A stretch of 64,000 nucleotides of DNA from Rhizobium leguminosarum (GTDB lineage: Bacteria > Pseudomonadota > Alphaproteobacteria > Rhizobiales > Rhizobiaceae): positions 19,760 to 83,759 of the forward strand of contig NZ_LWBS01000219.1 of assembly GCF_001652265.1 (NCBI RefSeq), read 5' to 3'. The position numbers were made by a program, and so were the translations under genes. The notes under the pieces are model-generated. The model was given only the letters and a program-made list of their open reading frames with translations, ran no database searches and was not told the DNA's origin. The first letter of the stretch is position 1. Each line of letters starts with the position of its first letter. Of the stretch, positions 55,493 to 64,000 are shown one piece after another.

Positions 55493-57760
55493 ATGAGAGA
55501 CCTTTCCGGCGGTCCGCGCGTGCTGCTCAGGCGGCTGCGCGAGTTGATGGCGGAGCCGCTGGAGCCGCAGGAGCGTCTTGACCGGATCGTCCGCCAGATC
55601 GCCGGCAATATGGTGGCGGAGGTTTGCTCCGTCTACGTGCTGCGCGCCGACGGCGTACTCGAACTCTATGCGACCGAAGGCCTCAACCGCGAGGCCGTGC
55701 ACCTGGCGCAACTGAAGATGGGGCAGGGCCTGGTCGGCACCATCGCGGCTTCGGCCCAGCCGTTGAACCTTTCCGACGCGCAGTCGCACCCTGCTTTCCG
55801 CTACCTGCCGGAAACGGGCGAAGAAATCTACCATTCCTTCCTCGGCGTGCCGATCCTCAGGACCGGGCGCTCGCTTGGCGTTCTCGTCGTGCAGAACAAG
55901 GCGAGCCGCAACTATCGCGAGGAAGAGGTGGAAGCGCTCGAGACGACGGCGATGGTGCTTGCCGAGATGATCGCCACCGGCGAACTCAAGAAGATCACCA
56001 AGCCGGGCCTCGAACTCGATCTGACGCGTTCGGTGACCGTCGACGGCGATACTTATAATGACGGCATCGGCCTCGGTTACGTCGTGCTGCACGAGCCGCG
56101 CATCGTCGTCACCAACCTGTTGAACGAGGATGCCGAGAAGGAAATCCGGCGGCTGGCCGAAGCCATGGGCTCGCTGCGGATTTCGATCGACGACATGCTG
56201 TCACGTCGCGACGTGTCGATGGAAGGCGAGCATCGCGAGGTGCTCGAAACCTATCGCATGTTTGCGCATGACCAGGGCTGGGTGCGCAAGCTCGAGGAGG
56301 CAATCCGCAACGGCTTGACGGCGGAAGCGGCGGTCGAGAAGGTGCAGAGCGACACCAAGGCGCGGATGATGCGGTTGACCGACCCTTATCTGCGCGAACG
56401 CATGCATGATTTCGAGGATCTGGCGAACCGTTTGCTCAGACAGTTGACCGGTTATACCGGCCGGACGACCGCCGAAGGTTTCCCCAGCGACGCCATCATC
56501 CTGGCGCGCGCGATGGGAGCAGCCGAACTGCTCGATTATCCGCGTTCCAATGTCCGTGGGCTGGTGCTGGAAGAAGGGGCGGTGACGAGCCACGTGGTGA
56601 TCGTCGCGCGCGCCATGGGTATTCCGGTCATCGGTCAGGCAGCGGGCGTGGTGGCGCTCGCGGAGAACGGCGATGCCGTGATCATCGACGCCGACGAGGG
56701 ACATGTGCATCTGCGGCCGATGGCCGATCACCGGCGCTCCTACGAGGAAAAGGTTCGCTTCCGGGCCAGGCGGCAGGAGCAGTTCCGGGCGTTGCGGGCC
56801 GTCGAGCCGGTGACCAAGGATGGGCAGCGGATCGCGCTGATGATGAATGCCGGCCTGCTGGTCGACCTGCCGCAGCTTTCGGAATCGGGCGCCGAGGGCA
56901 TCGGCCTGTTCCGCACCGAGCTGCAGTTCATGATCGCCTCCACCATGCCGAAGGCGGAAGAGCAGGAGCAATTCTATCGCAATGTGATAAAGCAGGCGGC
57001 GGGCCGCACCGTCACCTTCCGTACGCTCGATATCGGCGGCGACAAGGTCGTGCCGTATTTCCGTGGCCATGAGGAAGAAAATCCCGCACTCGGCTGGCGC
57101 GCCATCCGGCTGTCGCTCGACCGGCCGGGACTGTTGCGCACCCAGTTACGCGCCCTGCTGAAGGCATCGGCCGACACCGAGCTGAAGCTGATGGTGCCGA
57201 TGGTGACGGAGGTTTCCGAGCTGAAGATGGTGCGCGAGCTCTTGCAGAAGGAAGTGCAGCACCTCTCGCGCTTCGGCCACGGGCTGCCGCGCAAGCTGCA
57301 ATTCGGGGCGATGCTGGAGGTGCCGGCACTGCTTTGGCAGCTCGATGAATTGATGGAGGCGGTCGATTTCGTCTCGGTCGGGTCGAATGATCTCTTCCAG
57401 TTCTCGATGGCGGTCGATCGCGGCAATGCGCGGGTTTCGGACCGCTTCGATCCGCTCGGCAAGCCGTTCTTGCGCATCCTGCGCGATATCGTGCGCGGCG
57501 CGGACCGGAACAAGACACCGGTGACGCTCTGCGGCGAGCTCGCCAGCAAACCGATCTCGGCGATGGCGCTGCTCGGCATTGGTTTCCGCTCGATCTCGAT
57601 GTCGCCGGCCTCGATCGGACCGGTGAAGGCGATGCTGCTCGGGCTCGATGTCGGGGCACTGACGAAGGCGATGGACGAGGTGCTGGACGATCACCACGCC
57701 TTGATGCCGATGCGCGAGGTGCTTGCCCGCTTCGCCGAGAGCCACAATATTCCCCTTTAG
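55493..57760 (+). CDS. ptsP: Phosphoenolpyruvate-protein phosphotransferase, nitrogen type (EI-Ntr)
   Basis: A 755-residue first enzyme of the nitrogen PTS. An N-terminal GAF domain (about residues 15-160, typical of EI-Ntr) senses glutamine in related species. The PEP-utiliser swivel domain carries the phospho-histidine H367 in GAVTSHVVIVARAMG, and the C-terminal PEP-binding TIM barrel includes GLFRTELQFM, TLDIGGDKVVPYF and C680 in VTLCGELAS. It phosphorylates NPr and then EIIA-Ntr, coupling nitrogen status to potassium transport and regulatory targets. Confidence 0.95.
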   Translation: MRDLSGGPRVLLRRLRELMAEPLEPQERLDRIVRQIAGNMVAEVCSVYVLRADGVLELYATEGLNREAVHLAQLKMGQGLVGTIAASAQPLNLSDAQSHPAFRYLPETGEEIYHSFLGVPILRTGRSLGVLVVQNKASRNYREEEVEALETTAMVLAEMIATGELKKITKPGLELDLTRSVTVDGDTYNDGIGLGYVVLHEPRIVVTNLLNEDAEKEIRRLAEAMGSLRISIDDMLSRRDVSMEGEHREVLETYRMFAHDQGWVRKLEEAIRNGLTAEAAVEKVQSDTKARMMRLTDPYLRERMHDFEDLANRLLRQLTGYTGRTTAEGFPSDAIILARAMGAAELLDYPRSNVRGLVLEEGAVTSHVVIVARAMGIPVIGQAAGVVALAENGDAVIIDADEGHVHLRPMADHRRSYEEKVRFRARRQEQFRALRAVEPVTKDGQRIALMMNAGLLVDLPQLSESGAEGIGLFRTELQFMIASTMPKAEEQEQFYRNVIKQAAGRTVTFRTLDIGGDKVVPYFRGHEEENPALGWRAIRLSLDRPGLLRTQLRALLKASADTELKLMVPMVTEVSELKMVRELLQKEVQHLSRFGHGLPRKLQFGAMLEVPALLWQLDELMEAVDFVSVGSNDLFQFSMAVDRGNARVSDRFDPLGKPFLRILRDIVRGADRNKTPVTLCGELASKPISAMALLGIGFRSISMSPASIGPVKAMLLGLDVGALTKAMDEVLDDHHALMPMREVLARFAESHNIPL

Positions 57761-57789
57761 ACAGAGATTAAGAAGAATCGGAGTGAAGG

Positions 57790-58869
57790 GTGGCGAAGCT
57801 TCCCGTTGAAAAGATGCGCGAGCTGGAACGCCGTTTCGGCGAGATCGAGGCGCGCATGTCGGCTGGTCCGGCTGCCGATGTCTATGTGAAGCTCGCATCC
57901 GAATATTCCGAGCTGCAGCCTGTCGTGACGAAGATCCGCGTCTATGAGAAGGCAGTCGCCGAGCTTGCCGATCTCGAAACGCTGCTCGAGGACAGGTCGG
58001 TCGACCGCGAGATGCGCGACCTCGCCGAGCTGGAGCTGCCCGAGGTGAAAGAGCAGATCGAGGCGCTGGAACAGGAGATGCAGATCCTGCTTCTGCCGAA
58101 GGACGCAGCCGACGAAAAGAGCGCGATCCTCGAAATCCGCGCCGGCACGGGCGGCTCGGAAGCGGCCCTTTTCGCCGGCGATCTGTTTCGCATGTACGAA
58201 CGCTTTGCGGCGGAAAAGGGCTGGAAGGTGGAGGTGCTCTCGGCAAGCGAGGGCGAAGCCGGCGGCTACAAGGAAATCATCGCGACAATCACCGGCAGGG
58301 GTGTCTTTGCCAAGCTGAAATTCGAATCCGGCGTGCATCGCGTGCAGCGTGTGCCGGAAACCGAGGCGGGAGGACGCATCCATACGTCGGCCGCAACGGT
58401 TGCGGTGCTGCCGGAGGCCGAGGAGATCGACATCGAGATCCGGGCCGAGGATATCCGCATCGACACCATGCGCTCTTCGGGTGCAGGCGGCCAGCACGTC
58501 AATACGACGGACTCGGCGGTGCGCATTACCCACCTGCCGAGCGGCATCGTCGTCACCAGCTCGGAAAAATCGCAGCACCAAAATCGCGCCAAGGCGATGC
58601 AGGTGCTGCGCTCCAGGCTCTACGATGCCGAGCGGCAGAGGGCCGACAGCGAGCGTTCTGCCGATCGCAAGAGCCAGGTCGGCTCCGGCGACCGCTCGGA
58701 ACGCATCCGCACCTATAATTTCCCGCAGGGGCGGGTGACGGACCATCGCATCAACCTGACGCTCTATAAGCTCGACCGGATGATGGAAGGCGAGATCGAG
58801 GAGGTCGTCGACGCGCTGATGGCCGATTACCAGGCCAGCCAGCTGGCGCAGCTCGGCGAGCAACAATGA
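57790..58869 (+). CDS. prfA: Peptide chain release factor 1
   Basis: A 359-residue RF1 that releases chains at UAA and UAG. The codon-reading tripeptide is P189-E-T191 in [15 protein letters not shown], marking it as RF1 not RF2, and the catalytic GGQ is residues 233-235 in [12 protein letters not shown]. The start is GTG with GGAG seven bases upstream. It overlaps prmC by four bases (ATGA), the methylase that modifies its GGQ glutamine. Confidence 0.97.
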   Translation: MAKLPVEKMRELERRFGEIEARMSAGPAADVYVKLASEYSELQPVVTKIRVYEKAVAELADLETLLEDRSVDREMRDLAELELPEVKEQIEALEQEMQILLLPKDAADEKSAILEIRAGTGGSEAALFAGDLFRMYERFAAEKGWKVEVLSASEGEAGGYKEIIATITGRGVFAKLKFESGVHRVQRVPETEAGGRIHTSAATVAVLPEAEEIDIEIRAEDIRIDTMRSSGAGGQHVNTTDSAVRITHLPSGIVVTSSEKSQHQNRAKAMQVLRSRLYDAERQRADSERSADRKSQVGSGDRSERIRTYNFPQGRVTDHRINLTLYKLDRMMEGEIEEVVDALMADYQASQLAQLGEQQ

Positions 58870-59726
58870 GCTCGACGGTCGCCGATATGCTTGCCGATGC
58901 GCGCCGCCGCTTCACCGAAGCAGGTATCGTCGATCCGGCGACCGATGCGCGGCTGCTTGTCGCGGGCCTTCTGAAACTGTCGCCGACCGAGCTGTTGACA
59001 CGATCGGCCGAGGGGCTTTCTGCTGAGCAGGCCGAAGTGATTTTCAAGGCGCTGGAGCGGCGGCTTGGTCATGAGCCGGTGCATCGCATTCTCGGCGAGC
59101 GGGAATTCTATGGCCTGCCGCTTCGGCTCTCGGCGGAAACGCTGGAGCCGCGGCCGGATACGGAAATCCTGGTCGATACGGTTCTCGTCTATCTCAAAGA
59201 CCTTGCAAAGGCGCAAAGCCGTCTCCATATCCTTGACATGGGAACCGGGACCGGGGCGATATGCCTTGCGCTTTTGAGCGAATGTCCTGATGCGTCGGGT
59301 GTCGGCAGCGACATATCGGCGGATGCACTTTTGACGGCAAGATCGAATGCAGAAAGAAACGGATTGCAGGATCGTTTTCAGGCCGTACAGTCGAGTTGGT
59401 TCGAGGACATCCAGGGATCCTTTCACGCGATTGTCTCAAATCCGCCCTATATTGCTTCCAATGTCATTCACGATCTCGCTCCCGAAGTGACGAAATTTGA
59501 TCCGGCTGCGGCTCTGGATGGCGGCTCGGATGGGCTTGACGCTTACAAAGCCATCGCCAAGGATGCGGCAAGGTTCATCAGGCCCGATGGGGTCGTCGGA
59601 CTGGAGATCGGCTACGATCAGCGAAACGACGTGACGGCGATCTTTGAAGCGAAAGGCTTCAGGTGCCTCAAATCCGTGAAAGATTATGGTCAGAACGACA
59701 GGGTGCTTGTGTTCGCGCTCGCGTGA
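58866..59726 (+). CDS. prmC: Release factor glutamine methyltransferase
   Basis: A 286-residue enzyme that methylates the GGQ glutamine of RF1 and RF2. The substrate motif is N192PPY195, motif I is [16 protein letters not shown], and the N-terminal helical bundle contains [11 protein letters not shown], all diagnostic of PrmC. Its ATG overlaps the prfA stop. The 3' half appears less GC-rich than the 5' half. Downstream is the longest gene-free stretch of the window. Confidence 0.95.
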   Translation: MSSTVADMLADARRRFTEAGIVDPATDARLLVAGLLKLSPTELLTRSAEGLSAEQAEVIFKALERRLGHEPVHRILGEREFYGLPLRLSAETLEPRPDTEILVDTVLVYLKDLAKAQSRLHILDMGTGTGAICLALLSECPDASGVGSDISADALLTARSNAERNGLQDRFQAVQSSWFEDIQGSFHAIVSNPPYIASNVIHDLAPEVTKFDPAAALDGGSDGLDAYKAIAKDAARFIRPDGVVGLEIGYDQRNDVTAIFEAKGFRCLKSVKDYGQNDRVLVFALA

Positions 59727-60068
59727 GAGACGATAATGCGGCATTGAACAGGACATTATTGTTATTGCGAAGAAAAGGCTTGGATTTCCCGGTGAAGCAA
59801 TATAGGTTGCGGTCACGTGTTGGGCAGATAGGAATGAACGAGATTCGTTCGGTACTTGGTTTGCCTCGGGGGTCCGCTCTTTTAAACGAGAGTTTCAACG
59901 GTTGAACACGACCCAATGCGTGAATCAGTCAAACTGACTTGAGAACCAAGCGGCAGGTCGGCGCAAAGGCGCAGTATGCTCGCGGCACAAAGGTCCTGAC
60001 CCGGTTTTCCGGTCATGGCGGTTGGTGCCATGTATTCATCACAAACAGAGAATTCAGGTGAACGATCT
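59727..60068. other. 342-bp intergenic region upstream of the DUF4167 gene
   Basis: No gene I can support. It is locally AT-rich. A promoter-like pair CTTGGA (59779-59784) and TATAGG (59801-59806) with a 16-base spacer is the best housekeeping promoter candidate for the DUF4167 gene, about 260 bp away. A 23-codon frame from ATG 59834 (MNEIRSVLGLPRGSALLNES and three more residues) has only a weak AGG ribosome-binding site. No riboswitch or stable RNA fold was recognised. Confidence 0.4.
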
Positions 60069-60833
60069 ATGAGGCCAGGACAGCAGAACAAGCGCGGTCG
60101 AGGGCGTGGCAACAATAACGGCGGCGGTGGCGGCGGCGGTGGAAATAACAATAACAACAATTTCAACCGCAAGGGCGGCAATCCGCTAACCCGGACCTAT
60201 GACAGCTCCGGCCCCGATGTGAAGATTCGCGGTACTGCGCAGCATATCGCCGAAAAATACGCGCAGCTCGCCCGCGACGCGCAAAGCTCCGGCGACCGCG
60301 TGATTGCCGAGAACTATCTCCAGCACGCCGAACATTATAATCGTATTATCGCCAGCGCCCAAGCGCAGATGCAGGAACGCTTCCAGCGCGACGACCGCGG
60401 CGAGTACAATGATCGTGACGGTGCGGACCGCGACGGCGATGATATGGATAACAATGACAATGAGAATGACAATGACGGCGACGATGTCGTTATCGTCCAG
60501 CCGCCGCAGAACAGGCCGCACCAGCCGCAGCAGAGCAGACAACACCAGCCACAGGCACAGCCGAAGCCGGTAGCCGCTCAGGCGCCTGCGCCGGCCCAGT
60601 CCGAGGTCATCGATGGAACCGGCCCGCAGCCGGAGATCGAAGGCATTCCGGCTGAAGTCGCCATGGACGAGGAAGGTGCCGGCGGCCAGCCGCGCGAACG
60701 CCAGCCCCGCCGCCGCAGCACCGGCAGCCGTCCCCGTCGCCCGCGTCGCGGCGCTGAGGGCGAAGAAGCAGCCGCTGAAGGCGAGGGTGCCTCTGCCGAG
60801 GCGCCAGTGCTGGCTGACGTCACATCGGAATGA
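60069..60833 (+). CDS. DUF4167 domain-containing protein
   Basis: A 254-residue protein. The DUF4167 domain covers about residues 35-110 (GGNPLTRTYDSSGPDVKIRGT, EKYAQLARDAQSSGDRVIAENYLQHAEHYNRI). It is preceded by a basic RGRG segment and a run of Gly and Asn (residues 12-32), and followed by low-complexity Asp/Asn-, Pro/Gln- and Arg-rich tracts. Such RGG-like tails recall RNA-binding proteins; function is unproven. ATG 60069 is chosen over the longer frame from 60015. A strong terminator follows. Confidence 0.85.
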   Translation: MRPGQQNKRGRGRGNNNGGGGGGGGNNNNNNFNRKGGNPLTRTYDSSGPDVKIRGTAQHIAEKYAQLARDAQSSGDRVIAENYLQHAEHYNRIIASAQAQMQERFQRDDRGEYNDRDGADRDGDDMDNNDNENDNDGDDVVIVQPPQNRPHQPQQSRQHQPQAQPKPVAAQAPAPAQSEVIDGTGPQPEIEGIPAEVAMDEEGAGGQPRERQPRRRSTGSRPRRPRRGAEGEEAAAEGEGASAEAPVLADVTSE

Positions 60834-60892
60834 GGATTTCGCTTCCCCTTCAGGGAGAGCGTGAAGTTCATGCCATCTACTCGAATTAGCTT

Positions 60893-60923
60893 GAAAATCC
60901 CCGGCATTGTGCCGGGGATTTTC
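60893..60923 (+). terminator. Rho-independent terminator
   Basis: A perfect 13-pair hairpin GAAAATCCCCGGC/GCCGGGGATTTTC with loop ATTGT, followed by ATTTTAT, 60 bp after the DUF4167 stop. It insulates clpB from upstream transcription. Confidence 0.88.
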
Positions 60924-60935
60924 ATTTTATGGGCT

Positions 60936-60964
60936 CTTTAAACTCGCAGAACAGGCTACCATAT
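60936..60964 (+). promoter_or_regulatory. Possible heat-shock (RpoH-type) promoter of clpB
   Basis: CTTTAA (60936-60941), a 17-base spacer and CCATAT (60959-60964) roughly fit the alphaproteobacterial RpoH consensus (CTTG-type -35, CCATAT-like -10). The G of CTTG is missing, so this is tentative. It would give a leader of about 115 bases. Confidence 0.33.
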
Positions 60965-61084
60965 TCTCTTCGAACTGCTTCGCTCGAATCCCAGCCGGGC
61001 AAAGCGCGACCTGCCTTTTCAGGGGGTCGATCTCAATCATCGGTCTGCGCCTCGTCAGGGCAGGGCGATCCATGGAGGTGGAAT

Positions 61085-63685
<2,601 letters not shown>

Positions 63686-63706
63686 GCCGGTTTATCGAAT
63701 GGATGG

Positions 63707-63735
63707 AAAATGGCGGCTTCGGGCCGCCATTTTTC
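63707..63735 (+). terminator. Rho-independent terminator of clpB
   Basis: An 11-pair hairpin AAAATGGCGGC/GCCGCCATTTT with a TTCGG tetraloop-like loop, ending in a T-run, 21 bp after the clpB stop. The group II intron begins five bases after the stem. Confidence 0.9.
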
Positions 63736-63738
63736 GTT

Positions 63739-64000
63739 GTGCGCCCAGCATGGGCGTACTCTTGTGGGTGGAAGTCCCACCGTAAGCTGGTCATAGCGAG
63801 CGAAGAGAAGCGCAACTGCGGAAGGGCAACCGACCGTGGGGAGGAAGCGTGGATCGAAACTGCGGGCCGATGAACAAGAACCGGATATGAGGCGGTGCCG
63901 ACCAGGGCGAGCGGGCAACGAACCGCGAAGCTCTTGTGACCAAGGGGCGGTGGCGTAAATCCGGCGGTCGTGCAGGGAAGGAGTGCGTTCTTACCTGGGG
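63739..64000 (+). mobile_element. Group IIC (class C) intron, 5' part; runs off the window
   Basis: The sequence opens with GTGCGCCCAGCATGGGCG, a group II intron 5' end, followed by the GTGGGTGGAAGTCCCAC stem. Near the window end, GAGTGCGTTCTTACCTGGGG matches the domain I junction of the Oceanobacillus iheyensis group IIC intron as I remember it (TGCATTCTTACCCGGGG). An exon-binding site AACGAA (63917-63922) is the exact complement of the last six exon bases TTCGTT (63733-63738). Class C introns insert just after terminator hairpins, which is what is seen. The reverse transcriptase gene would lie beyond 64000. Confidence 0.85.

Noticed and set aside
59834..59905. 23-codon micro-ORF between prmC and the DUF4167 gene
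   Set aside because: Weak ribosome-binding site, no hydrophobic or conserved features, and the whole gap is AT-rich; kept only as a note in the intergenic entry.
60111..60170. Repetitive GGC/AAC tract that looks like a simple-sequence repeat or CRISPR-like array
   Set aside because: It is the in-frame poly-Gly/Asn segment of the DUF4167 protein; no spacers or regular repeat units.
60889..60923. CTTGAA-like -35 element for a heat-shock promoter of clpB
   Set aside because: It lies at the base of the DUF4167 terminator hairpin and no matching -10 is found at the right distance; the CTTTAA/CCATAT pair further on is a better, though still weak, candidate.
60929..61084. N-terminal extension of clpB
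   Set aside because: The 52 extra codons cover the likely promoter and leader, are not ClpB-like, and a perfect GGAGG lies before the ATG at 61085.

Overview
The window looks like chromosomal DNA from a rhizobium, most likely the Rhizobium etli/leguminosarum group. Grounds: high GC; protein families typical of Rhizobiaceae (DUF3108, DUF2125, TIGR02302/DUF4175, DUF4167, the CpdR-type receiver, EI-Ntr); many copies of rhizobial intergenic palindromic mosaic elements (RIME-like); and two promoters matching the alphaproteobacterial general-stress sigma factor EcfG/RpoE2. No rRNA, CRISPR array, prophage or plasmid functions were seen. The species call is inference from gene content and remembered family features, not from a search.

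Layout. 0-11 kb: a DUF3108 periplasmic protein, a YddG-like exporter, a cupin and glyoxalase II pair, a methyltransferase, an aromatic aminotransferase with prephenate/arogenate dehydrogenase (hisC-tyrC), a DUF2125 protein, a ChaC-like gamma-glutamylcyclotransferase, a PlsC acyltransferase and a YdcF-like protein. 10-20 kb: cell division and envelope genes (ftsE-ftsX), hpt, cpdR, the large TIGR02302 protein, lysA with lptM, argH and the divergent tlpA. 20-30 kb: a beta-oxidation/ETF block (3-hydroxybutyryl-CoA dehydrogenase, etfA, etfB) with a 30-codon membrane ORF, then rhomboid protease, PduO-type cobalamin adenosyltransferase, a twin-TM small protein, an SDR, YihY, GluQRS, an AlkA-like glycosylase, an HNH protein, DsbB and YqaA.

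30-42 kb is the most accessory-looking part: orphan hypotheticals, an IS481-family remnant, a CPA2 antiporter with a cNMP-binding tail flanked by two small secreted proteins that each have an EcfG-type promoter, tRNA-Leu(CAA), a divergent MFS/TetR pair with a duplicated operator, an aldo/keto reductase, an acyl-CoA synthetase, and a FemAB-like GNAT next to a polysaccharide flippase. 42-64 kb returns to core functions: secA, a parvulin-type PPIase, argJ-GNAT-mutT, an orphan Flp pilin, an NDUFAF5-like methyltransferase, comF-grxC-nitrilase-DUF1178, ubiG, lysC-ptsP, prfA-prmC, DUF4167 and clpB. Amino-acid synthesis (hisC-tyrC, lysA, argH, argJ, lysC) and redox/envelope quality control (gloB, tlpA, dsbB, grxC, PPIase, lptM, secA, clpB) recur throughout.

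The window ends inside a mobile element. The last 262 bases are the 5' part of a group IIC (bacterial class C) intron inserted 5 nt after the stem of the clpB terminator, with a six-base exon-binding site (AACGAA) matching the six bases before the insertion point (TTCGTT). Other notable items are the EcfG promoters, a LiuR-like palindrome upstream of etfBA, the 30-aa membrane ORF, and RIME-like repeats that have become the 3' ends of genes.
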